DNA from: Anaerococcus marasmi
Lineage (GTDB): Bacteria; Bacillota; Clostridia; Tissierellales; Peptoniphilaceae
Assembly: GCF_900290195.1 (NCBI RefSeq)
Contig: NZ_OLMF01000004.1
Coordinates: 1,708,943-1,772,942 of the forward strand
Direction of reading: 5' to 3'
Length of the DNA stretch: 64,000 nt
A model generated the notes under the pieces. It worked only from the letters and a program-made list of their open reading frames with translations, did not search any database and was not told where the DNA came from. Position 1 is the first letter of the stretch, and each line of letters starts with the position of its first letter. A program made the position numbers and the translations under genes. Of this stretch, positions 16,389-25,967 are shown piece by piece.

Positions 16389-16823
16389 TTAATTAAACAA
16401 TTTTAGATACTCGCCATAGCCTTCTTCTTCCATTTTCTCCTTGGGTATAAATCTAAGGCTTGCCCCGTTTATACAGAATCTAAGCCCTCCCTTATCCTTA
16501 GGACCGTCAGGGAAGACATGGCCTAGGTGGCTGTCGGCGGACTTGCTCCTTACCTCTTTTCTCACCATTCCGTGGCTTAGGTCGACTTCTTCCTTTATTT
16601 CGGTTTCGTCAATCGCCTTAGTAAAGGAAGGCCAACCGCATCCAGCATCGTACTTATCAAGTGATGAGAAAAGGGCCTTGCCGCTTACAATATCTACATA
16701 GATTCCCTCTTCATAGAAGTCATCATAGATACTTGAGAAGGGTCTTTCTGTGGCATTTTCCTGGGTTACCCTATAGGAAATATCGGTCAGTTTATTTTTT
16801 AAATCTTTCTTATCGTAATTCAT
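16389..16823 (-). CDS. msrB: Peptide methionine-(R)-S-oxide reductase
   Basis: This 144-residue enzyme reduces the R-epimer of methionine sulfoxide in proteins, an oxidative-damage repair function. Family motifs are [54 protein letters not shown] and the catalytic [13 protein letters not shown]. The two CxxC pairs of the zinc-binding class are absent, so this is a zinc-free MsrB. It is not fused to MsrA, and no msrA is in the window. The ATG at 16823 has a GGAG site. It is transcribed divergently from the aminotransferase at 16893. Confidence 0.95.
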   Translation of the reverse strand: MNYDKKDLKNKLTDISYRVTQENATERPFSSIYDDFYEEGIYVDIVSGKALFSSLDKYDAGCGWPSFTKAIDETEIKEEVDLSHGMVRKEVRSKSADSHLGHVFPDGPKDKGGLRFCINGASLRFIPKEKMEEEGYGEYLKLFN

Positions 16824-16892
16824 AGTCGCTCCTTTTTATCACTATACGATTCTTTTATATGATAGTATAATGAAGATTATTAGGAGGAAATT

Positions 16893-18125
16893 ATGCCAAT
16901 GACAATTAAAAGGGCGACCCGGAACAATGGACCTGACCTCGCCTTTGATATAAACAACAAGGCAAACGCCGCTATAGAAAAATACGGAAGAGAGGCTGTG
17001 ATTAACGCAGCTCTGGGAACTCTTCTAGACGATAAGGGAAAGATAATAGCCCTTCCTTCAGTTTATGATAGGCTTGATGAGATGGATAGGAGTCATATCG
17101 CTTCCTACGCCCCAATCGAGGGAGAGAAGGACTATAGGAAAATCGTAATCGATACTCTCTTCGGTCCTTACAAACCAGAAGGCTATATTTCAGCAATAGC
17201 AACTCCTGGAGGAACTGGAGCCATTAGGTCTGCCATATTTTCCTATCTAGACGAGGGAGACCCTTTGATCTGCCACGATTATTATTGGGCTCCTTATAGG
17301 AAGATTTGCGAGGAATTTGGTAGAGACTTTAAGACCTTTGAGTTTTTCACAGACGATTTTGCCTTTAATATAGATGCTTACAAAAAAGCTTTTGATAAAG
17401 GGCTTAGGGATTCTGATAGGATTGCTTCTCTTATTAACTCTCCAGGCAATAACCCGACAGGTTACTCTCTATCAGATGAGGAGTGGGATGAGGTCATCAC
17501 TTTCCTTAAGGAGAAGGCAGAGGATAAGGATAAGAAAATCACCGTTATAGTTGATGTGGCCTATCTTGAATTTGCAGGCGATGGGGATAGTCAGAGGAAG
17601 TTTTTTGAGAAGTTTTCAAATCTTCCTCGTAATCTCTTCGTAATAGTAGCATTTTCTATGAGTAAGTCCCACACAGCCTACGGCCTAAGAAGTGGAGCCG
17701 CTGTCGGTATATCTTCTAGTAAAGAGATCATAAAAGAGTTTGAGGCAAGTCTTGCCCACTCTGCAAGATGTAACTGGTCAAATGGGACCCATGCTGCTCA
17801 GAATATCCTAATCGAGCTTGAAAGAGACGAAAATAAGAAAATTTATGAGAAGGAACTTGTAGACTTAAGGGCTATGCTAAAGAGACGAGCAGATGTATTT
17901 GTAGAAGCTGCCAAGGAGAATAAACTTACAATGATTCCTTATTTTGGAGGATTTTTCACCTTTATCCCAACTGATAGGGCCTTCGATATAGTAAAAGATT
18001 TAGAAAAAGAAAATATCTTCACCATTCCTTCAGCCAAGGGAATAAGAGTTGCCATATGCGGAGTAGGAGAAGAGAAAATTCCAAAACTAGTCCAAAGACT
18101 TGCCTTTTACACAAATAAAAAATAA
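16893..18125 (+). CDS. PLP-dependent aminotransferase, class I/II
   Basis: A 410-residue fold-type I aminotransferase, closest in style to aromatic-amino-acid or aspartate aminotransferases. Visible are the glycine-rich ATPGGTGAIRSAIFSYLDEGD (phosphate contact), the aromatic stacking segment DYYWAPYRKI, NSPGNNPTGYSLS (Asn contact to PLP), VIVDVAYLEF (Asp to the pyridine nitrogen), and SMSKSHTAYGLRSG with the Schiff-base lysine. The C terminus has the substrate arginine region AKGIRVAICGVGEEKI. The amino-acid substrate cannot be assigned. It stands alone upstream of groES, whose promoter follows at once. GGAGG precedes the ATG. Confidence 0.88.
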   Translation: MPMTIKRATRNNGPDLAFDINNKANAAIEKYGREAVINAALGTLLDDKGKIIALPSVYDRLDEMDRSHIASYAPIEGEKDYRKIVIDTLFGPYKPEGYISAIATPGGTGAIRSAIFSYLDEGDPLICHDYYWAPYRKICEEFGRDFKTFEFFTDDFAFNIDAYKKAFDKGLRDSDRIASLINSPGNNPTGYSLSDEEWDEVITFLKEKAEDKDKKITVIVDVAYLEFAGDGDSQRKFFEKFSNLPRNLFVIVAFSMSKSHTAYGLRSGAAVGISSSKEIIKEFEASLAHSARCNWSNGTHAAQNILIELERDENKKIYEKELVDLRAMLKRRADVFVEAAKENKLTMIPYFGGFFTFIPTDRAFDIVKDLEKENIFTIPSAKGIRVAICGVGEEKIPKLVQRLAFYTNKK

Positions 18126-18128
18126 AAC

Positions 18129-18156
18129 TTGCAAAAATTTTAGCTCTTAGTATATT
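18129..18156 (+). promoter_or_regulatory. SigA-type promoter of groESL
   Basis: -35 TTGCAA (18129-18134), 16-bp spacer, -10 TATATT (18151-18156). The CIRCE operator begins 12 bp after the -10, over the expected start of transcription. Confidence 0.75.
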
Positions 18157-18167
18157 AATATTGTGAG

Positions 18168-18194
18168 TTAGCACTTAAGACGTGTGAGTGCTAA
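18168..18194 (+). promoter_or_regulatory. CIRCE operator (HrcA site)
   Basis: TTAGCACTT - 9 bp - GAGTGCTAA, matching the CIRCE consensus TTAGCACTC-N9-GAGTGCTAA at 17 of 18 positions. It is the binding site of the heat-shock repressor HrcA, which is not encoded in this window. Confidence 0.95.
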
Positions 18195-18217
18195 ATGTAA
18201 AAACAAAGGAGATTAAA

Positions 18218-18499
18218 ATGATGCTAAAACCAATCGGTGATAGAGTAGTTATACAAAAAGCAGAAGCTGAGAAGACAACAGCATCTGGAATTGTTCTTCC
18301 AGAAAGCGCTCAAGAAAAACCACAATATGCAGAAATCGTAGCAATTTCAGCAGATATTGAAAACGACGAGAAGAAAAAGGACTCTCTCAAAGTTGGAGAT
18401 AAGGTAATCTATTCCCAATACGCAGGAACAGATGTAAAGCTTGATGATGAAGAGTTCATCGTAGTTAAATATAACGATATACTAGCAGTTGTACAATAA
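18218..18499 (+). CDS. groES: Co-chaperonin GroES (Cpn10)
   Basis: A 93-residue co-chaperonin that caps the GroEL cylinder during ATP-driven folding. It has the standard layout: LKPIGDRVVIQKAEAEKTTASGIVLPESAQEKPQYAEIVAI, with the mobile loop around TTASGIVLP, and ends VGDKVIYSQYAGTDVKLDDEEFIVVKYNDILAVV. Two adjacent ATG codons, 18218 and 18221, both lie behind AAAGGAG (18205-18211); I take the first. The open frame extends upstream to 18188 through the CIRCE element, but that part is not coding. It forms an operon with groEL 28 bp downstream. Confidence 0.97.
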   Translation: MMLKPIGDRVVIQKAEAEKTTASGIVLPESAQEKPQYAEIVAISADIENDEKKKDSLKVGDKVIYSQYAGTDVKLDDEEFIVVKYNDILAVVQ

Positions 18500-18509
18500 T
18501 ATATACTAG

Positions 18510-20150
<1,641 letters not shown>

Positions 20151-20164
20151 AATAAAAACCAGGA

Positions 20165-20195
20165 CAGAAGAGCCTAAGAGCTCTTCTGTTTTTTT
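20165..20195 (+). terminator. Terminator of groESL
   Basis: CAGAAGAGC / GCTCTTCTG stem followed by seven T, 15 bp beyond the groEL stop. Confidence 0.9.
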
Positions 20196-20277
20196 AACTA
20201 TAATACCTAAGTTAAATTTTATCTAACAATGCTTATTATCCCTGCTATTATAAAATCCTCACTAAAAAATTATTTTA

Positions 20278-20306
20278 TTGACAATATGGTATATATAACA
20301 TAAAAT
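20278..20306 (+). promoter_or_regulatory. Promoter of the HigBA-type pair
   Basis: Consensus -35 TTGACA (20278-20283), 17-bp spacer, -10 TAAAAT (20301-20306), followed by AAGGAG and the toxin start. Confidence 0.7.
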
Positions 20307-20323
20307 AAAGTTAAGGAGAGGTG

Positions 20324-20686
20324 ATGGATAATTTCGAAGTTCTATTTTATGAGACTGAAAATGGAAGAATACCAGTAGAAGAATTTTTAAATAGTTTACC
20401 AAAGAAGTCTAGGGCAAAGCTCGTGGGTATAATTTCTTTACTCCAAGATTATGGAAATGAACTTAGATCGCCCTATAGCAAACATATAGATGATGGGATT
20501 TTCGAGTTAAGAGCAAAAGTAGGAAGTGATATAACAAGAGTTCTATATTTTTTCTATTATGATAAGAAGATAATCTTAACTAATGGATTTGTAAAAAAGA
20601 CCCAAAAAACCCCGAAAAACCAAATAGAAAAAGCAAAGAAGTATAGAAGAAGATTTATTGAGAGGGAACAATATGAAAACATTTGA
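20324..20686 (+). CDS. RelE/HigB-family toxin (Gp49-like, PF05973 type)
   Basis: A 120-residue protein of the phage-derived Gp49-like / HigB branch of RelE toxins, which cleave mRNA on the ribosome. Typical segments are PVEEFLNSLPKKSRAKLVGIISLLQDYG, SKHIDDGIFELRAKVGSDITRVLYFFYYDKKIILTNGFVKKTQKTP and the closing IEKAKKYRRRFI. Basic residues in the last strand and tail probably form the RNA-contact surface. I start at the ATG at 20324, 5 bp after AAGGAG. The antitoxin gene overlaps its end by 14 bp. The toxin-first order is typical of HigBA. Confidence 0.88.
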   Translation: MDNFEVLFYETENGRIPVEEFLNSLPKKSRAKLVGIISLLQDYGNELRSPYSKHIDDGIFELRAKVGSDITRVLYFFYYDKKIILTNGFVKKTQKTPKNQIEKAKKYRRRFIEREQYENI

Positions 20687-20954
20687 TAAATACTTGGAAG
20701 AACAATTAAAAGATGAGGAATTCAAAGAAGAATATAAAAAGATGAGCCCAGAACTTGATATAATTAAGGCTATGCTAGATGCTAGAAAATTACAGAATTT
20801 GACTCAGGAAGAATTAGCGGAAAAAACAGGAATAGATCAAGCTGATATTAGTAAGTTAGAAAATGGAACTAGAAACCCTACTATTAATTTACTAAAAAGA
20901 TTAGCCGAAGGCCTAGGGATGGATTTAAAAATAGAATTCGTTCCGAAAATATAA
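20673..20954 (+). CDS. XRE-family antitoxin (HigA-like)
   Basis: A 93-residue DNA-binding antitoxin. The N-terminal 40 residues (MKTFDKYLEEQLKDEEFKEEYKKMSPELDIIKAMLDARK) are charged and helical. They are followed by a Cro/C1 helix-turn-helix, NLTQEELAEKTGIDQADISKLENGTRNPTINLLKRLAEGLGM. It should neutralise the toxin at 20324 and repress the shared promoter. The ATG at 20673 has AGAGGG 6 bp upstream; the longer frame from a TTG at 20658 is less likely. Confidence 0.9.
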   Translation: MKTFDKYLEEQLKDEEFKEEYKKMSPELDIIKAMLDARKLQNLTQEELAEKTGIDQADISKLENGTRNPTINLLKRLAEGLGMDLKIEFVPKI

Positions 20955-21141
20955 TAAAGATTACTATTAAGAATTAGGTTTTTCTATTATATAAGTATTA
21001 GAAATTTCAATATATCAATTATATATTAAGCTATTGGTTACATTTAGTAAAATACTTTAAGATAAATTCTGCATTTGATTGTACTTAGAGTAGAGAAGCT
21101 TATTAATCTAAGCTATAAAGCTATTTATTAAGGTGTGTGCA

Positions 21142-21612
21142 ATGAGAAAAAATAAATTTATTTTGATAGATCTTATTATGCTTTTATCGATATTTGGCAT
21201 AACTGAGTTTTACAAAGAATATATATTTAACACTTTGAAAAATAATGGGAATTCAATTTACTTAGTTTTTGCTTTTTCTATTATACTTCTGATTGCTTAT
21301 ATTGTGAGGTTTTTTGCTAGACCTCCTTATGAACTTGTGAAAAAGCTATATAGAAGTTCTTGGAAGATTTCAGGTTATTATTCAAGAATAGCTCTTAAAA
21401 GTGAAAAGAATTATGTAAATTCTTATGATTTTTGGGTGAAGATTAACTTAATTCTAATAGGGATTTTTATTTTGATTAACTTATTAATCGCTTTTTCAAA
21501 CGATTTTATCTTCACAACCCCTATGTTTTTTGCTGAATTAATAGCAGGTTTTGCTTTGTCTGTAGGAGGATGGCTAGCTACTTGGATAAGAGAGTACAAA
21601 TATTATATATAA
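21142..21612 (+). CDS. Hypothetical small membrane protein
   Basis: A 156-residue protein I do not recognise. It has four likely membrane spans, about residues 6-24 (FILIDLIMLLSIFGITEFY), 38-58 (YLVFAFSIILLIAYIVRFFA), 96-118 (INLILIGIFILINLLIAFS) and 122-150 (FIFTTPMFFAELIAGFALSVGGWLATWI). A basic loop lies between spans 2 and 3. The ATG at 21142 follows AAGGTG. It stands alone between the toxin-antitoxin pair and a decayed IS30 element in a very AT-rich stretch, typical of accessory DNA. The 187 bp ahead of it (20955-21141) show nothing clear. Confidence 0.65.
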   Translation: MRKNKFILIDLIMLLSIFGITEFYKEYIFNTLKNNGNSIYLVFAFSIILLIAYIVRFFARPPYELVKKLYRSSWKISGYYSRIALKSEKNYVNSYDFWVKINLILIGIFILINLLIAFSNDFIFTTPMFFAELIAGFALSVGGWLATWIREYKYYI

Positions 21613-21644
21613 TTTAGTTTTGATTTATCATTTTTTCAATTTTC

Positions 21645-22675
21645 AAATTAAACTAGACAGAATACACTAAATTCATAAATTCTTCTAACGGTGTTTTGCA
21701 GTTCAAAGACTTTCTTGGGATATTGTTTCTGTAGCTAGCTACAGAAACAATATCCGCCTCACTTTTTAGCCTAAAGCCAGTTTGTTTTGGTAATTCATCT
21801 TTTCTTAATAACCAATTCGAATTTTCATTTAACCCCTTTGACTTGGGCAGCCTGGATCTGCGAACAATATTGATATATCATGCTTATTGCATACACTTTT
21901 CTAGTTTGAAAATTCTTTTCTGCAATCAAATATTATTGATTTTACAAGATGTTTAGGAATTTGATCTAACCGTCTATTTAGCCTATTTTCTATTGCTTTT
22001 GCTGTTCTGTTTTCCGGGTTTAGAGTTATTATTGCTTTGGATATTCTTTCTACTAAAGTTATTACGCAACTTTTATGATTCTTGCCCACTTTGGTATCTC
22101 CTACAAAATGCCCAAATTCATTTTTAAAATTAGGATATGATTTATTCCTACTATGAATACTTCTTTTAAAGACTTGCTTCCCTCTTTTTTTAACGCTTCC
22201 ATTCCTTTTTTGTTTACCTTTCATTGGTAATAGTTTTTTATCTAAACTACCGTCTTTAAAACGCCTGTATAGTGTTCTAGAGCTCATTGAAAGCTTAATT
22301 TCTCCTCTTCCAATTATGACATCTGGTATCCATCCTTTGGCGACCTTATTAAGTACATATCCTTGTTCTTTCCCTCCAGTATCTTAACTTTTGGCCCACA
22401 TTTAGATTTTTTTCTTGTAGTTGTCGTAGTATTCTTGTATAGTTAAGCCTTTTTTAGCCAATTTATTACGTTGTATATAGTTTGTCTTGCTCTTGACAAA
22501 TATTTTGCTATATTTGCAATTTTTTCTCCATATTTATAGTATTGCTCTATCCAAGTTAATTCTTTTATAACAAGATGATTGTAAGCCATTTTGATAATCC
22601 TTAATGTTTTTCTTTCTAAATTAAGTTTATCATAAATGGCTTTTTATTTCATTTAAAAGTGTCTAGCCTAATTTT
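21645..22675 (-). mobile_element. Decayed IS30-family element
   Basis: The length of about 1030 bp is normal for IS30. The ends carry an imperfect inverted repeat, AAATTAAACTAGACA at the left (21645-21659) and, on the opposite strand, AAATTAGGCTAGACA at the right (22660-22674). The transposase inside is broken (see 21653-22589). Confidence 0.8.
21653..22589 (-). pseudogene. IS30-family transposase, degraded
   Basis: Fragments of one IS30 transposase can be read in order on the minus strand. The N terminus starts at 22589 with MAYNHLVIKELTWIEQYYKY and a helix-turn-helix region. The intact middle frame (22287-21901) contains FGHFVGDTKVGKNHKSCVITLVERISKAIITLNPENRTAK and IIFDCRKEFSN, which hold the first two catalytic acidic positions. 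The C-terminal part around 21660-21860 reads GLNENSNWLLRKDELPKQT and RNNIPRKSLNCKTPLEEF. Stops and frameshifts separate the pieces, so it is inactive. Confidence 0.88.
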
Positions 22676-22712
22676 ACTATCCAAGTGGTATAATATTACC
22701 AAGAGAATCGAA

Positions 22713-22813
22713 AATAATCGTGAGTTAATCGTGTGAAATCAAACTTCTCAATTAATACAAATGGCTTAAAATAGGCAAAATAAATAATAATAATCGTGAG
22801 TTAATCGTGTGAA
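22713..22813 (+). promoter_or_regulatory. Two 25-bp direct repeats ahead of the AlbA-type gene
   Basis: AATAATCGTGAGTTAATCGT continuing GTGAA occurs at 22713-22737 and again at 22789-22813, 76 bp apart. Each copy itself holds two TAATCGTG boxes in tandem, giving four boxes in all. The second copy ends just before the GGAGG ribosome-binding site of the gene at 22834. A TATAAT at 22689-22694 precedes the first copy. This is the layout of an autoregulatory operator. Confidence 0.65.
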
Positions 22814-22833
22814 TCTAAAAATGGAGGATCAAT

Positions 22834-24333
22834 ATGGACTTAAATAAACTCCTTGAAATAAAAGAAGGAAGTAATATAGAAATTAAAAAAGCTAAAAATC
22901 AAGTGCCTAAATCTTTTTGGGAAACTTATTCTGCTTTTGCTAATACAGATGGTGGTATTGTCATATTTGGAATTGATGAAAAGAGTAAGGAAGTTACAGG
23001 TGTAACAGATGCTTATAAGTTGAGAGATGATTTATTTAATAATTTTAACAATCCCAATAAAGTGAGCGAAAATATTATATCAAATAAAGATATCAAAATA
23101 GTTGAACTCGAGAATAAATTGAAAATATTGATTATTACCATTCCAGAAGCTCCTTATAATCTTAAACCGATTTATCTAAATGGGAATCCTAAAGATGCAT
23201 ACGAACGCTTGGGAGAAGGTGATAGAAAGTTATCCAGTGAAAAATATAAAGCCTTAATTGTAGGCGCTAAGAAAGAAACAGATAATGAGCTATTAAAGAA
23301 TTATGATTTGGATGATTTAGATAAAGATACCTTAGAGACGTATAGAAAAGAGCTATATGAGCAGACTAGTAATGAAAAATATAAAGATATTGATTTTAAA
23401 GATATGCTCATTGAATTAGGTGCAATAAGAAAGGATAGACAAGGAACAAATGAGTATCTTTTAACAACAGGAGGACTATTATTTTTTGGAAAATATACAT
23501 CTATAACGGATAGATTTCCAGGATTCCAATTAGATTACTTTGAAAAAAACTCTTCATTAGACACGGATTGGATTGATAGAGTTTCAACTGGTGATATGGA
23601 ATATCCAGAACTCAATGTATATAAATTTTTTAGAATCGTATTAGAAAAACTCAATCTTACAATTAAAGATACTTTTATCCTTGAAGAAGACAGTAAAACA
23701 AGGCTTCCTTATAAATCAGATTTATTTACATCAGTGAGAGAAGCCTTAGTGAACGCATTAATGCATTCGTATTATGATTCTGATAAAGCTATCAAGATAA
23801 CAGCCTATCCCGATTATTATGAGTTTATAAATCCTGGTAAGATGAGAGTAACAGTTGAAGAATTTATCCATGGAGGAACTTCAGATATTAGAAATCATAC
23901 AATGTCCTCAATTATGAGAAGAATAGGAATTTCAGAAAAAGCCGGAAGTGGAGGTCCAAGAATATTTGATGTTGCTGCAAAATATAAATTAAAACTTCCG
24001 GAAGTAATTAGAGATCAATACAGCACGAGTTTAAGGATATGGAAAGTCGACTTAGAAAAAATCATGGATAAATATCCTAGTCCTCAAAAAGAGATTTTAT
24101 TGTATTTAATTAAGCACCAATCAATCAGTAGAGGAGAAGCAGGAGAAAATCTTTCTATAGAAAACTACCAGTTTAGAGTAGCAATTAATACTTTGTTAGA
24201 AGAAGGGATGATAGATGTCGTGGGCAGAGGTAGATCAACTAGATATATACTAAAACCAAGTTCATCTGAATATTCTTATAGCATGAAAAGATTATTAAGA
24301 CTAATAGAAGATGATTTAATTGGTAGTAATTAG
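22834..24333 (+). CDS. AlbA_2/Schlafen-type ATP-binding putative transcriptional regulator
   Basis: A 499-residue protein. It opens with an AlbA_2 (divergent AAA_4) domain, about residues 8-125, with EGSNIEIKKAKNQVPKSFWETYSAFANTDGGIVIFGIDE. A linker leads to a GHKL-like HATPase_c_4 domain near 290-375 (VREALVNALMHSYYDSDKAIKI, FINPGKM, GISEKAGSGGPRIFDVA). A C-terminal winged helix follows (KEILLYLIKHQSISRGEAGENLSIENYQFRVAINTLLEEGMID). Such proteins are annotated as transcriptional regulators and are common in accessory and defence-rich regions. Repeated TAATCGTG boxes immediately upstream suggest self-regulation. The start is backed by GGAGG 7 bp upstream. Function beyond this is unknown. Confidence 0.82.
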   Translation: MDLNKLLEIKEGSNIEIKKAKNQVPKSFWETYSAFANTDGGIVIFGIDEKSKEVTGVTDAYKLRDDLFNNFNNPNKVSENIISNKDIKIVELENKLKILIITIPEAPYNLKPIYLNGNPKDAYERLGEGDRKLSSEKYKALIVGAKKETDNELLKNYDLDDLDKDTLETYRKELYEQTSNEKYKDIDFKDMLIELGAIRKDRQGTNEYLLTTGGLLFFGKYTSITDRFPGFQLDYFEKNSSLDTDWIDRVSTGDMEYPELNVYKFFRIVLEKLNLTIKDTFILEEDSKTRLPYKSDLFTSVREALVNALMHSYYDSDKAIKITAYPDYYEFINPGKMRVTVEEFIHGGTSDIRNHTMSSIMRRIGISEKAGSGGPRIFDVAAKYKLKLPEVIRDQYSTSLRIWKVDLEKIMDKYPSPQKEILLYLIKHQSISRGEAGENLSIENYQFRVAINTLLEEGMIDVVGRGRSTRYILKPSSSEYSYSMKRLLRLIEDDLIGSN

Positions 24334-24497
24334 CATAACTATATTTACACATACGAGGCTTTAGAAAATATCAAAATTTATCCATACTTATTATTCAAGC
24401 CACGTCGAAGCAGTTACTCATCTTAGAAAATAAAATAATTATATTAGAAGTTAATATTTTAAACATATGTAAATGAAGAAAAAATGGAAATTAGTAT
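24334..24497. other. Noncoding gap before the two-gene membrane system
   Basis: 164 bp of AT-rich DNA. I see no hairpin with a T-run and no convincing promoter; ATATGTAAATGAAGAAAAAATGG just ahead of 24498 offers only a weak ribosome-binding site (GAAGAAAAAATGGA). Confidence 0.4.
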
Positions 24498-25967
24498 ATG
24501 GATAATTTGAGTGGAAAATATAAAAATAATGATCTGGTAATTTTATCAGATTTTATCCTAGATGAAGATGGATATGAATTTGATACAGGCTTAAAAAAAG
24601 CGATGGAGCTTGCAGAATATGAGTTGGATGATATTACTTCAAAAATTAGTGAAAACGAGAAAACAATTGAAATGCTTACATCAGATTGTGATAAGACAGA
24701 TTATATACTGGCTGCATCTAGTGGAGCCTTATGTGGAATAATAGATATTTTTCTTGTAGGCAAAGCTGGTGATTCGCAGATCGGAAATTTGTCGGATAAG
24801 TGGTTTAAAAATCGTACTATGGATTTCGCGAAACTTTGTGGATGGAAAGCAAAGAATGGTGATTCTCCTGCCTCAGCAGTTAATTTTTTAGAGAAAAAGT
24901 TTAAAATTCCATATGACCAGACAGGTGCTGGTGATGCGGCAAGTCGTGTTTTTGACTTAAATCCAAGCAATCATCATTTCAAATCTCTGGCCCACAATCC
25001 AAGCATATTAGGTTTATTTTTTTCAATTTTAGATCAATTTGAAAATACATCACATTTTATCTCCAAAGGAGAATTGATTTCTCTGCAGGAAGCTGATAAT
25101 AAATTTGAACTTAGAGGGAACAATTTTACTGCTAAACTTTTCTGTGGATTTGTAAATTGGTTTGGTCATTTAGTTTCAGATATATCAGGATCTTCATCAA
25201 GTAAGGGCCGAGGCATGGGGATACCATCGCCATTTTGGACTTGGACTAACGATATTATAGTTATAAAAAGAAAGCTAAATATTCATTCTTTAGATTTTGA
25301 TAAGTCAGTAAATGAATTGGCTCTTCAAATCTATAGGCAAGGCTATGACATAAGATTTGAAGCAGCCTGTGCTATACCTGTTTTTGTGAATGAGTTAATA
25401 GTAAGGATAATTTATTCTGTTAGACGTTTGTTTAGATATTTTATTAAAACTCAAAAGCATGACAGATCATTCAAACAACTTTGGGAGTATTGTAAACCTT
25501 ATTCTAATGCAAGTGTAAAAAGAATGCTTACTGTAGCGCACGGAACATATTGTCTTGTTGATGGAGGAGAGGCTTTGGCACATGGATTTATTTCTGGTGG
25601 CGGAAGTTTTAATGTAGCAGATTGCCTTTTGCGACTAAATATTGTAGGCTTGGGTAGGTTTAGTATTTCCTTGTATGGTGAGCTTGATAGAGGAATAAAA
25701 CGAAAAGAACTTAGAAAAGAAGAAGTATTTTTAAGGCAAGAAAAATTAACACTCATTGACTATGTTGAAGGCTTGAAATTACTCTCAGAGCTTTACGAGG
25801 ATAAAGACCTTATTATATTTACAGATGAACTGATGGAAAGTGAAATGTATATCAAAGCTTTTGAAAAATCCGCGCTTTTAGCTGAGAAAAGAAATGTTTC
25901 AGATGAAAAGATATTGCGAAATAAAGCTGACATTGATTCTTACTTCAGAGGAGGGAAAAAATGGTGA
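24498..25967 (+). CDS. Unrecognised membrane-associated protein, first gene of a two-gene system
   Basis: A 489-residue protein I cannot assign. Three motif blocks appear in order. A hydrophobic stretch, YILAASSGALCGIIDIFLVG (69-88), carries an Asp at 83. A His cluster, NHHFKSLAHNPSILGLFFSI (158-177), has His159, 160 and 166. GHLVSDISGSSSSKGRGMG (223-241), with His224 and Asp228, runs into IPSPFW. The spacing recalls YdjM/DUF457 inner-membrane putative hydrolases (PDID, HRxxTHS, GxxxHLxxD...PF), but the match is loose and is my inference. Further hydrophobic segments lie near 291-316 and 367-394. The N terminus (30-62) and C terminus (395-489) are charged helices. Its last 7 bp overlap the next gene, so the pair is translationally coupled. 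Confidence 0.75.
   Translation: MDNLSGKYKNNDLVILSDFILDEDGYEFDTGLKKAMELAEYELDDITSKISENEKTIEMLTSDCDKTDYILAASSGALCGIIDIFLVGKAGDSQIGNLSDKWFKNRTMDFAKLCGWKAKNGDSPASAVNFLEKKFKIPYDQTGAGDAASRVFDLNPSNHHFKSLAHNPSILGLFFSILDQFENTSHFISKGELISLQEADNKFELRGNNFTAKLFCGFVNWFGHLVSDISGSSSSKGRGMGIPSPFWTWTNDIIVIKRKLNIHSLDFDKSVNELALQIYRQGYDIRFEAACAIPVFVNELIVRIIYSVRRLFRYFIKTQKHDRSFKQLWEYCKPYSNASVKRMLTVAHGTYCLVDGGEALAHGFISGGGSFNVADCLLRLNIVGLGRFSISLYGELDRGIKRKELRKEEVFLRQEKLTLIDYVEGLKLLSELYEDKDLIIFTDELMESEMYIKAFEKSALLAEKRNVSDEKILRNKADIDSYFRGGKKW

Noticed and set aside
18168-18194. Candidate CRISPR-like spaced repeat at the CIRCE element
   Set aside because: A single inverted repeat matching CIRCE, not direct repeats. No CRISPR array or cas gene was seen anywhere in the window.
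20955-21141. Possible third toxin-antitoxin component
   Set aside because: No frame over 40 codons with a ribosome-binding site in this AT-rich gap.
22834-24333. Type III or IV restriction component
   Set aside because: The AlbA_2 plus HATPase_c_4 plus winged-helix layout fits a regulator; no helicase, methylase or nuclease motifs are present.
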